The notes: generated by a model not told the origin, from the letters alone. A stretch of DNA of 64,000 nt from Arthonia radiata (GCA_002989075.1 PSQN01000015.1:1426001-1490000); one strand, 5' to 3'. Shown: positions 54,634-63,288, counted from the first letter of the stretch. Program-made: numbers and translations.

Positions 54634-55518
54634 ATGGCACAGGACTCGCAGTCGACTCAAACACTGGTCGGTCCAGCAGCCTTTACATCGAGTGTAAGGG
54701 CGAAGGTATATGAATGTCTTTCTGCCGTTTATGGCGTCCGCACGGCCCATGAATACCAGCCGCAGAATGAATCTGGCGTCGAACGAGTTCAAATTCTAGC
54801 CATGAGACTCCATTGTTGGTACAGCGCTTGGCAAGCGATCTCCAAGACCGGTGTGGCAGATGACTTGAAACCTTCTCAGGCAAGCATTGGGCTGCCTTTG
54901 CTGGATTGGGCGAGAGCCTGTCGCACTCTGGACCAGATCATCCATACCTGCACACAGTCTAGCCGAACAACGGCACCTGCCGATGACACCACGGGAAACA
55001 AAGCTGAGTATGACAACGAGCCGACGACCAGCATTCATGAACACGCGTCGTCCGTTTTCTTCGCCCCGAAGACGGCTCCCGGCGAATGGTCCTATCTCAT
55101 TGTCCGCAGTCAAGAAGACCTCAATGACCTCGTTGAAGATATCGTCAACCATTTCACACGTCTCTTCAAGATCGCAGCCCCACCCGCCGAGTACCTGCTT
55201 CCGCGATACCAAGCAAATCTGCAAGGCATGGATGATGACACACTTGAAGTGATCAAGCATAATTCAAGCAAGCGCACTGATCCAGCTCTCCAACATGTGC
55301 TCGGGACAAGCGGCGGCAGCGGTAGAAAAGTAGTCATGGCAAAAGAAGGACACAGCTATCGGTCGGTCGATGTCGACGGCACCGACGCCAAATTCGGGAA
55401 CTACCTCTCACAGAAGTCTGCGTCGGAATCCAAACAGGGAGCCAGTCACTCTTATAACGGCATCAAGGTGAGGGGGGGAAAGGCAAGATTTGGCGATCAC
55501 CACGCGGACTCAGGATAG
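54634..55518 (+). CDS. Diverged HeLo-like domain with two HRAM motifs, copy 2
   Basis: 294 residues from MAQDSQSTQTLVGP; an in-frame ATG at 54598 would add 12 residues. The helical N-terminal domain parallels the 40.4-kb gene: VERVQILAMRLHCWYSAWQA corresponds to KLQVLVFRLYCWAQAFEE, and SSKRTDPALQHVL to ANGTDPLLHILL. QEDLNDLVEDIVNHFTRLFK corresponds to the HET-s SLEKIVDQV helix. The tail holds two good motifs, GHSYRSVDVDGTDAKFGNYL (from residue 239) and SHSYNGIKVRGGKARFGDHH (from about 271), with a 12-residue Ser/Lys/Gln-rich linker. It is convergent with the HET-S-like genes (208 bp), as in block 1. I read it as a HeLo-family effector that has diverged beyond easy recognition. Confidence 0.7.
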   Translation: MAQDSQSTQTLVGPAAFTSSVRAKVYECLSAVYGVRTAHEYQPQNESGVERVQILAMRLHCWYSAWQAISKTGVADDLKPSQASIGLPLLDWARACRTLDQIIHTCTQSSRTTAPADDTTGNKAEYDNEPTTSIHEHASSVFFAPKTAPGEWSYLIVRSQEDLNDLVEDIVNHFTRLFKIAAPPAEYLLPRYQANLQGMDDDTLEVIKHNSSKRTDPALQHVLGTSGGSGRKVVMAKEGHSYRSVDVDGTDAKFGNYLSQKSASESKQGASHSYNGIKVRGGKARFGDHHADSG

Positions 55519-55726
55519 TGCATTGAGGAAGCATGCTGAGAGCAGATGTGCGCTTACTTGTACGGCCGCTGTCATTCCATTCTCGTCAAGTTTGAATTGC
55601 GGTGCTTGTCCGTCACGCATGCTTTGTTTCTATGGAATAGCAATCAAGGAATAGCAATTGCATTGGAGCATCGTCTCCCAGCGTGAGTCTCGAAGCGTGA
55701 AAAGTGCCTGACCCAGAAGACTTGTT

Positions 55727-56107
55727 TCACTCCCTTTGCGCCTGACCGGAGCCATAACTATCGCCAAATCTATGCCCTTGACCGCTTGCGGTTATCCAAT
55801 CGTAACTGTGTCCTTTCCTGTTCACCTTGGGAACGGCGTCTGGACTGTAAAATTCATTTCCGAACAAGTGAGCGCGGCCGGGCGTTGACACGTTTCTGTA
55901 GCTGTGACCTTCCAAGATCAGCCACTTGCTCTTCGCGGCCTCCTCGAGAGTGTCGTCAACGCCCCGCGATGCACCTTCGAGCAATTTGAGCTGATCTGGG
56001 CTATCGATGCCTCGCAATAGCCTCTGCCGCTCGCCGAGCAAGCTGCCTACTTGCTCGTCTGGCGGGAAGCGTTGAGTGAGAGAATCGATCCTCATGCTGA
56101 TATCCAT
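55727..56107 (-). CDS. Short HET-S-like copy: motif pair without the HeLo domain
   Basis: A 126-residue frame from an ATG. It matches the C-terminal 45 per cent of the neighbouring HET-S homologue: RIDSLTQRFPPDEQVGSLLG against RIDQLIVLFPPDEQCGNLSN, then QLKLLEGASRGVDDTLEEAA. Two motifs follow, GHSYRNVSTPGRAHLFGNEF and GHSYDWITASGQGHRFGDSY. It lies 41 bp downstream of that gene on the same strand, so it looks like a partial tandem duplicate. It is incomplete as a HET-S gene, since the pore-forming N-terminal domain is absent. It may be a remnant, or a motif-only protein able to co-assemble with its neighbours. The motifs themselves look well kept. Confidence 0.6.
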   Translation of the reverse strand: MDISMRIDSLTQRFPPDEQVGSLLGERQRLLRGIDSPDQLKLLEGASRGVDDTLEEAAKSKWLILEGHSYRNVSTPGRAHLFGNEFYSPDAVPKVNRKGHSYDWITASGQGHRFGDSYGSGQAQRE

Positions 56108-56148
56108 GACAACCGTATAGGATTCAGCTCTTTGCGGTGACGGACAGT

Positions 56149-56994
56149 CTATTGGGGGCGAGCGGCACGAAATCGGTTACCAAACAGAAGATTCTTCCCT
56201 GTGGCGTCGATAGCATCATATTCATTGCCTTTGATGTAGACTTTTGGCACCGCGCCTGGCCCTTCATAATCATTCCCAAACGTATGATCATCACCCAGCG
56301 TCTTGATATTACTGTACTTGTGACCTTCCATGATGAGCCACTTGTGATGCGCAGCATTTCTGAGACCGTCATCGACACCCGTAGACGAGTCCTTGAGCAA
56401 CTTCAGCTGCTCCGAACTGTCGATGCTCTGCACCAACATCTGTCTTTCATTGGATAGGTTCCCACATTGCTCATCCGGCGGGAACAGCACGATGAGTTGG
56501 TCAATTCTGGTAGTGATGTTCTTCACCAGCGAGTCGAAATCGTCGCGCCGATACAACACCCACAAAAATCGACCTCTGAAGCCGGTCGGTCGGACTTGAT
56601 CGCTGACCTCAGTGACTTGCGCCTGGAGACGATCATGTAGGTCATTTGCGGATTCGGACGTGCCTGTTTCGGGACCAATAGCACGCTGCGTCTGAGCTTC
56701 AACATCATGCGGCGGATTCTGCTCGTAATTGTGTGAGAAATTCCTCGCCTGCTCGAGAGAGCCATCGATGTGCTCCAGCAGTTTGCGGCCAATTTCGTCG
56801 TTCATGGCGGTCTGCGAGCCTTGAAGCTTGTACCATCGCGAAAGCTCCCAGCAAGCCACATCGAGCCGGATGAGGCATTCGTTGTAGTCTTGTCCAAACG
56901 ACATGGCGAGTCGAATGCTGCGAAATCCTCGGATGCAGCTATCGACGATCGACAAAGCGCTCAAGACGGTCCCAGCAGCATTGGCGGCGGCCAT
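56149..56994 (-). CDS. HET-S homologue (HeLo domain plus two HRAM motifs), copy 2
   Basis: 281 residues. It is paralogous to the 41.8-kb gene: MAAANAAGTVLSALSIVDSC and FGQDYNECLIRLDVACWELS against MAAANAAGTALSALALIDTC and FRKDYDTCLVRLDIVCWKLA. FLWVLYRRDDFDSLVKNI matches the HeLo TAWALYDGKSLEKIVDQV, and EQLKLLKDSSTGVDDGLRNA matches SLTILKDAAGGIDAAMSDAA, an especially close fit to HET-s. Motifs are GHKYSNIKTLGDDHTFGNDY (from residue 224) and GNEYDAIDATGKNLLFGNRF (from about 256), joined by a 12-residue linker. The first in-frame ATG fits the HeLo start. A 5' UTR acceptor-like ccattgcag lies upstream, as in copy 1. Predicted role: amyloid-triggered membrane-disrupting effector of regulated cell death. 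Confidence 0.9.
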   Translation of the reverse strand: MAAANAAGTVLSALSIVDSCIRGFRSIRLAMSFGQDYNECLIRLDVACWELSRWYKLQGSQTAMNDEIGRKLLEHIDGSLEQARNFSHNYEQNPPHDVEAQTQRAIGPETGTSESANDLHDRLQAQVTEVSDQVRPTGFRGRFLWVLYRRDDFDSLVKNITTRIDQLIVLFPPDEQCGNLSNERQMLVQSIDSSEQLKLLKDSSTGVDDGLRNAAHHKWLIMEGHKYSNIKTLGDDHTFGNDYEGPGAVPKVYIKGNEYDAIDATGKNLLFGNRFRAARPQ

Positions 56995-58191
56995 GTCGGG
57001 GCTCAAATAGTCTGCCGCTGCCCCGGAGTGTCTCACGCTGCTTTTTTGGCACACGCGCCCGACCTCAGGCCCTGCAATGGCGCCTGTCTGGGGCCATTTG
57101 TATCAGTTGGTCGATTATTGCGAACGACAGGCGAATAAGAAGGGAGAAAAATGCCTGAAGAGCGGCTCAGACGAGACTCATATTTTCCAGCCAATGCAAG
57201 CGTTACACATGGCAGTCGAGATAGACTTTTGGTACGACGTTATTTGTGGGGAAGTCGTAGCGTAGCATCAAGGCAAAGAGGCGAAAGATTCCTGTTCAAC
57301 AAGGCACTGGGCCATGGGCGAGTACCTTGGACCTTGTGTCATATTACCTGTGCTTACTGAGTGATGTAAGAATGCATGCGAACGGCAAGGCTGGCGGGGT
57401 GCAAAGGTACTGTGAGAAGCCTTGCGATAAAGATACAACCGGTTGAGACTTTGAGGTGCGGGAAACAATCCGGGGGATGTACAAGCATGCAGTGACGAGA
57501 GCCTTTGGAAGAAATAGTACGAGCAAAGACCAAATCTCACGGAGATGATGGAGTATCAACAAGCGCACAAAGTACCAGTAAAGTAGGAGTACTTCCACAC
57601 ATCGAAGCTTTGCTTGACTCTGTCGGGACAGATTACCTTTTACGGCACCATCGTGAGCATTGGACCTCGGTTATCGTGACGCATCGCGTGAAGGTTCAAG
57701 GGATACACAAACAATAGACGTCCTCGCATGGCTGATGTTTTTCAATCTGCTTCCAGATGCGCAAAATTCTTCACTAGTCTATCCATGAACCCATCGCTCT
57801 ATCAGCTGCGCATCGCTGCGCGTTCATAACGGTCGGCACACGTGTTGGTATCCAGCCGAGCTCGGTGCTCTGGCGGCTCCTTCCACCAATGACGCGCCCA
57901 AGAGACCGTACGGCGATGGTGTATGAGCGGTGAAAGAACTCACGGCAATGGCGCACCGTTTCAGGGATCTGACAGCACGAAACCCTCCGGACAATGCATT
58001 CCGAATAGAATGCATCGACCATAGCAGTCATCCGTAAAAATGCCATCGGGCGACATGTTTCCGTCCTGTTGGTGAGCTCCGGCGTTTGGCGCACTCGCTT
58101 CCGGAAATGGTACGAGGACCTGCCGAATAGGACGACCGTGTATATACGTTGTAAGTCATGACACGCGCGTCCGGCAGGGGCTGCTCGCTTA
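56995..58191. other. Promoter of HET-S copy 2 and unassigned sequence
   Basis: 1.2 kb without a recognisable gene. The stretch at about 57,270-57,300 resembles the upstream region of copy 1. Confidence 0.4.
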
Positions 58192-58551
58192 ATGGCATTC
58201 CCGGTGATCCTCAGCGCCAGTCAAGCCTTGAAAACCGGGAATTCTGGCCTCATGAACGACGATATGGCTTGCAAAACTCACTCGTCCTCTACCCCCCGAA
58301 GCTGGAGTTGGGTGCATCCCACGTACCGGCAGGAACAATCGTCAGGAGGTGGCACATACGATTCTTTCGTTATCGGTGGCAGTACGAGCACGTACTACAT
58401 TGGCCTTTCAACATATCGAGACACGACCCGTCATTCAACCATACTCGACCATTTCCTTCAAGACTATGCGCGTTCAGAGCTGCGCTCTGGTCTTCCACTG
58501 TATGATGCATTTGCTGCTCATTTCTCAGTGTTCGGAAGGATCCAGATTTAG
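58192..58551 (+). CDS. Possible single-HRAM small protein
   Basis: 119 residues from an ATG. The middle carries GGTYDSFVIGGSTSTYYIGL (about residues 53-72), which fits the cluster motif (G-x-Y-x-x-F-x-x-x-G-...-I-G) with one or two extra residues before the final glycine. The rest is Ser/Thr/His-rich at the start and ends in FAAHFSVFGRIQI. No counterpart was found at the matching place in block 1 (about 43.96 kb). The assignment rests on one motif, and the frame may be part of a spliced gene. Confidence 0.4.
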   Translation: MAFPVILSASQALKTGNSGLMNDDMACKTHSSSTPRSWSWVHPTYRQEQSSGGGTYDSFVIGGSTSTYYIGLSTYRDTTRHSTILDHFLQDYARSELRSGLPLYDAFAAHFSVFGRIQI

Positions 58552-59833
58552 GCGGGGCTTCCAGAAGATAAGATCGTCTAAGCCTGCCGACGTCGGGCTC
58601 GGCCTGCACAACATTATTAGGGCACATCAAGGAAGATCCCGTGATGGCTCCCAGTCCAATCACACGTCGCTGTCGCCAACCCTCCGCGCATGACGTCCTG
58701 GCTCCTTGCGCTGGATTTTTTCGTTCAGATCCGTGGTCTTCGCAGCAAGTAGCCTTCAGAACGAGTCTCGTACTAGCTGCTCGAAGACTTTCTCCTCTTG
58801 ACTTGTGTTTGAGGTGCCAGTCCACGTCCGCCACGAATGTTCTCGCTTTTGCAACGGGGGCATCTCGTTCTCGAAGCTTATTTGTCCCCTTGCTAAATCT
58901 TTTGTTTCCACTGCGGTTTTCACTCAGACAACCCCACTTAAAACCATCACGGCCCTTCTGCACTTCTGTCTTGATCATGCAGCTTTCCAGTACTCCACCA
59001 GCTGCTAGTCGAAGACATCTTTACCAGGACGATTACTGATTTCGTCTAACGCCCACCTATCCCTACCTAGCTGACCTCAGGCCACTGTCAATAGCCGCGC
59101 CAACTCCTAAATCGCCAACCGGGTTCATCGCCCACCAACAGACCTCCAGAGTGCCTCTTGGTAGTCGTGTCTCTTTCCGGAGATCAGCACTGCACTTCGA
59201 CGACGGCTTTACGTTGAAAGTCCCCTGCCATCAGTCGTCTGGTTCTTTTCCGTGGTCAATACTCTCGATCCTTGCCTGGGATTACCCGTTACCATTTTTT
59301 CTTGCCTCTCGCTGGAACTCTCCGCGACCAAACCAGCCGATCACCTCCCTGGCGTCCTCCATCGACTCACTGACGCCGTTGTCGTCACCCATAGTCACCG
59401 CCTTCTCTTCGTGTGTCGCAACGGCGGACACTAACAGTCTATTCAAAGCAGCAATCCAGTCGTCGTCCAAATAAAGCTCGTAAATACACGACGCGACCTT
59501 GCGCACTTCAGTCAGGTGAATTATATTCCACGAAGAGGATTCTCGCCGTCTTCTCAATCACACCCGACATTGAAAGCCACCAGTTGCAAGTGGCGCCCCC
59601 AACGATAATGAAAAGACACTAACTGGCGCATATTAGGCTACCTACACCTGCCACACCACTCACATCCGCCCGGCGGTCCTTGGACCCGCTTTTCCTAGCC
59701 TCGAAGGTTGCCGCCCACGTGTGAGACGGTGGAGCTATCCAGACACGACTCCTCCATCCATCCAACATTCGTTGAGTCAGACAATCCGCCACTTGGCTAT
59801 CCGCCAATTGCAAGTCGTTTGTCGTCCGGATAG
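58552..59833. other. Unassigned sequence upstream of the second basic-helix motif gene
   Basis: 1.3 kb. A minus-strand frame at 59282-59557 (ASCIYELYLDDDWIAALNRL ... SESMEDAREVIGWFGRGEFQ) is charged and protein-like, ending near a gtaacg donor. I do not recognise it; it may be an exon fragment. The last 200 bp should be promoter. Confidence 0.35.
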
Positions 59834-60478
59834 ATGGCGAACATTCAAGAGCAGGGGACAGGCGAGCGTATTGAGTCTTCTTCCAAAGAAGATCACACCA
59901 ATGGCTCATCGTCTGGTCCTGGGCACAGATACAGTAACATTGACACTACTGGAAAAGACAATACGTTCGGTGATGACGTTAAACAAGGAGATCAGATTAA
60001 CGTGAATGTACCCATCACCATGGGCAAGACACAATCGGAAGAAGGCAAAAGCAATATTTCACGCACTGAGACGCTCTCTGAGGAAGGCACTACGCAGCGT
60101 CTTTCTCCACCACAGCCAGCCCCGCAGCCAACAAACAATCTGTCGGTGCCAGCTTTCCAGACTGCAGACGCTCCTTCCAGTCGTGGCTCGTCATCGCACA
60201 CCGAAACTCCCGCCGGGTCAGTGGAGCTCGTGGATCCCAAAGGAATCTCGAAGCCGACGACCTTTGCCAATGACGATGCAAATGGACGTGTCACGGGTCT
60301 CCAGCATGAGCTTTCCATGGATGTAACAGGCTCTGACGCGCGGCACATCAACGAACAGCCCGAGTCCCTCCGTGGTTGGCTTCGCCGTCATCTTCGCTGC
60401 TTCGAAAGGAAGACAGCGCGCCGCAGCAGGGATGGCGATGAGGGAGTCCGCCCCATGCATGGTTGCATCTGGTTCTAA
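59834..60478 (+). CDS. Single-HRAM protein with disordered linker and basic C-terminal helix, copy 2
   Basis: 214 residues, intronless. The motif GHRYSNIDTTGKDNTFGDDV (residues 30-49) is nearly the same as the first motif of HET-S copy 2 (GHKYSNIKTLGDDHTFGNDY). It is followed by a beta-like segment QINVNVPITMG. A Ser/Thr/Pro/Glu-rich linker leads to the amphipathic basic segment SLRGWLRRHLRCFERKTARR (about residues 177-196), matching the paralogue at 45,608-46,396. The strong similarity of its motif to that of the HET-S homologue suggests they can cross-template, the relation known between NLR N-terminal motifs and HET-S. The protein has no NLR part. Function is inferred only. Confidence 0.68.
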   Translation: MANIQEQGTGERIESSSKEDHTNGSSSGPGHRYSNIDTTGKDNTFGDDVKQGDQINVNVPITMGKTQSEEGKSNISRTETLSEEGTTQRLSPPQPAPQPTNNLSVPAFQTADAPSSRGSSSHTETPAGSVELVDPKGISKPTTFANDDANGRVTGLQHELSMDVTGSDARHINEQPESLRGWLRRHLRCFERKTARRSRDGDEGVRPMHGCIWF

Positions 60479-60918
60479 AGCGAACGAGCTTGACTTGATG
60501 CACTAGCATGTGGCAGCCATGGTGCGAGCTTTCTGGCGACCATCCCGAACGACCCAGAGAAAGGTAAGCACCCTCTCACGTACCACGCTCTCTTCACCTT
60601 TCTTTGGTGGAAACACACGCGCTCCTTATACTTGCAATTTCCTGTTCTGCATAGCACGCCGGACTCACAGACGCATCATCATGGACGCTGAGACCTGTCG
60701 CATCATGAGCTCGTTTCAATCAGAACGTGAAGCGAGTGAGACTTTACTTGGTATCTGTTTCTGCCGATGGCAACTGCATGACTGCACCGAAGATTTCGTT
60801 TGTAGAGACTCTTTGTAATACTAGAAGAATGGAAAAAGCTCCCAAGGCATCTTACTGTTCCTTGCGCTTTATCACGCTTCATCGCTTGAGCACCATGACT
60901 TTCGCTTGCAGCTCAACC

Positions 60919-61163
60919 CAGTGTTCTCAATGGATCGGATATTAATGGATTGGGGGCAGATATCTATTCCAGTACTGGATTGGATGCAGCCCTTACTGGA
61001 GAAGGTCCGGTTAGGATAGGCTCGAAGAGTAGATCTATTCATGAATTTGGGTGTAACCGGATCCACTAGTCCAAACAAATCAGGTTAGATATTTGTTTAA
61101 GCTGTTACGGTAGCGTGCGTTATCTGTTCAAACCCGATCCGATCCGTACCGTTGAGAATACTG
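60919..61163. mobile_element. hAT-type MITE (non-autonomous), about 245 bp
   Basis: The terminal inverted repeats start CAGTGTTCTCAA at the left and are the complement of TTGAGAATACTG at the right (11 of 12 positions match). Both arms then have GGATCGGAT. The flanks are gctcaacc (60911-60918) and gctcagcc (61164-61171), an 8-bp target duplication with one transition. CAGTG ends and an 8-bp duplication are the marks of hAT elements. There is no coding capacity. Confidence 0.82.
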
Positions 61164-61259
61164 GCTCAGCCTTCTTCTAGACCTGTGCGAAGCTCAACGC
61201 TGAGTAGGAATACGCCATTGAACGCGTACTAGCTACTGTATTACCAATGTCTACTTGAA

Positions 61260-61292
61260 CCCAGAAGTCACCCAGAAGTCACCCAGAAGTCA
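61260..61292 (+). repeat. 11-bp tandem repeat
   Basis: Three exact copies of cccagaagtca in direct tandem. No function is suggested. Confidence 0.85.
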
Positions 61293-61354
61293 CACATGCA
61301 CATGGGTGTAGCTGTGCCTGTGCTCTGATCCACGTGCGTACGCTGACACAAGTA

Positions 61355-61560
61355 ATCGTGGCCCATGTGAGATATGGCGGGCTACATTATCGATGATCGT
61401 TATGGATGATCTTACTGGGCGGCATGTTGAGACATACGCATCTACACCGCCCCGCGCCGAGTCGCGCAATCTGGAAGAGGTACCTATGTACCTGCATCCG
61501 GCCTCGCTGTCGAGTCATGGCAAAAACGTCTGGCTACCTGCCTGGGTGCCTTGCGGGAGG
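61355..61560. repeat. Dispersed repeat, copy 2
   Basis: It corresponds to 47,430-47,610, sharing gaggtacctatgt, cgctgtcgagtcatggca and the order of several other words. It lies just upstream of the HET-domain gene, while copy 1 lies upstream of an HRAM gene. Confidence 0.6.
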
Positions 61561-61869
61561 CGCAAGGCTATCGTCCCTGTCTTGTTCCTTTATGCTGTGG
61601 TACCTCAAAGCTAAGAGTTGCGGGGTCAAATTCGCTCTCCTGCTCTCGTATACAGTGGATATTGGTGCCTGCGACAAAATTGGCGGAGCTGATCACCGAG
61701 GGTCTATCACCCTCTTCACCAGAGCGACTTAGAAGAGAACTGGCATGATTTTCACGGCATATATTGGCAGGCGTTTTGCGAATGCCGGAGCCACAATTGC
61801 GCTATCCAATGCTTATGTGTGAATAAGCATCTCTACTGGAGTTCCAGCTGTCTCGTCGTCTATTCCGCG

Positions 61870-63288
61870 ATGGAGCATCTGCTCGTCCCCTCGGACGGTC
61901 TACCACCTGAGCTCCAAAATGTACCTTTCGTCGGCTATCCTTGGGACGGAGGGAACTTCATGGACTATCCTGAAAGGCATGAGAATCTCAAGCACTTTGT
62001 CAATCCCATACGATACGCGGCCTCGAGACACTTAGCGAGAATGTACGATGATATTTGTGCATATAGCTTGGAGCCTCTATTGCAAACTTGGCTATTCTTT
62101 GGACTGCTCCACACGTTCTTCGGCAACGACTTTCGACAAGCAGACTTCACGCGGTACTGTGAGCCCTTGGGGAATGAGCAGATCGTCGTTGCGACAGCTA
62201 AGCTCACGAGTCTTCTGGAGACATGGGAGAAAGCCCAGTCAGGCGGCTTTGACGTACGCCGTGTCAGCAGCCTGGAAAGCTGCTTTGAGACTGTGCGAGT
62301 GTGTCTCGCCAATTGCAGGAATGTAAGCTTTGACGAGAGCATCCACCTCTCGACCGCCTCGACCGCCTCGACCGCGGAATTACTTGAACACAGTTGCCAT
62401 GACACGCTGCGTCGAGAAGCTGCCAGTTTTGCCACTTTCATCCAATACGATTATAAATTTCCACGGCAGCAGATGTGTGAGAACGGATGGTGCCCTTTTG
62501 AAGCGCATGTTGCATTAGACAAGACGTCGGAGGTGGCAATGGTAGCATATATGACCTGCCTTAAACGACCAGTCAAGAAGGTCAGTCACGTCGGTTGCTC
62601 TGCACAGCAGTGCGTGCGCTCTGAAATAGCGTTTGAGCGTCTGGATCAAGAAGGTCACACTCACTCTGACGGTTGTGAGGGTTGCGGGAGCAAAGGCATT
62701 GATGGTGATGACATGGAGGCAATGCTGGACTACCTTAGGAAAGACTGCTCACCACTTGTCGAAATAGGCGTTACTGGGCATAACAAAGTCCGTATGACGG
62801 TCGTGCCGCATGAAGCCGGAGATGCTTACACGGCGATATCGCATGTCTGGGCTGACGGACTCGGGAATCCTCACGCGAACGGGCTAAGAGCCTGCCGCGC
62901 GCTTGAATTATATCGTTTGGTCGAAGGGTTGCGGCGCAGCAAAGCTGCCAATACGAGCCGCAACAAGCCTCATCGGATCTGGCTAGACACACTGTGCTGC
63001 CCTGTTCAAAACAAGAGCGCCAGAGCCGCGGTCCTCTCCATGATGGGAGACATATACAAGGGCGCTGACGCCACCCTTGTACTCGATCAGGAGCTTCGGA
63101 ACGTTTGTACGGATGATATGAGCCCGCTGGAGATCATTGCCAGAGTCATATTTTGGACGTTCGAAGGAGCAGTCTTCTCGGACAACCTTTGGATACGATT
63201 TGCCGACGGGCCGAAGAGTATGCAAACAATTGTCAGCACAGCGGTTGCTGGAATGAAGTCGCATCGTTCCATTGTGAGCTCTCGGTAG
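61870..63288 (+). CDS. HET-domain (heterokaryon incompatibility) protein, probably missing its C-terminal part
   Basis: An open frame of 472 residues from MEHLLVPSDGLPPELQNV. The HET domain (PF06985 type) starts near AYTAISHVWADGLGNPHANG and continues with PHRIWLDTLCCPVQNKSARA, MMGDIYKGADATLVLDQEL and FWTFEGAVFSDNLWIRFADG, in the usual order. The upstream part includes Cys/His pairs (CSAQQCVRSE, CEGCGSKG). HET domains trigger cell death in non-self recognition. Family members usually continue well beyond the FADG segment. Here the frame ends about 45 residues later, and AT-rich repetitive sequence begins within 100 bp. The gene may therefore be truncated by that sequence or continue through an intron (a gtgagc donor is near the stop). 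A short Ser-Thr-Ala repeat sits near residue 160. Confidence 0.78.
   Translation: MEHLLVPSDGLPPELQNVPFVGYPWDGGNFMDYPERHENLKHFVNPIRYAASRHLARMYDDICAYSLEPLLQTWLFFGLLHTFFGNDFRQADFTRYCEPLGNEQIVVATAKLTSLLETWEKAQSGGFDVRRVSSLESCFETVRVCLANCRNVSFDESIHLSTASTASTAELLEHSCHDTLRREAASFATFIQYDYKFPRQQMCENGWCPFEAHVALDKTSEVAMVAYMTCLKRPVKKVSHVGCSAQQCVRSEIAFERLDQEGHTHSDGCEGCGSKGIDGDDMEAMLDYLRKDCSPLVEIGVTGHNKVRMTVVPHEAGDAYTAISHVWADGLGNPHANGLRACRALELYRLVEGLRRSKAANTSRNKPHRIWLDTLCCPVQNKSARAAVLSMMGDIYKGADATLVLDQELRNVCTDDMSPLEIIARVIFWTFEGAVFSDNLWIRFADGPKSMQTIVSTAVAGMKSHRSIVSSR

Larger units (their letters stand above)
60479..61869. other. Repeat-containing stretch before the HET gene
   Basis: 1.4 kb without a recognised gene. 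It holds a hAT-type MITE, an 11-bp tandem repeat and the second copy of the dispersed repeat (annotated separately). Confidence 0.45.
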
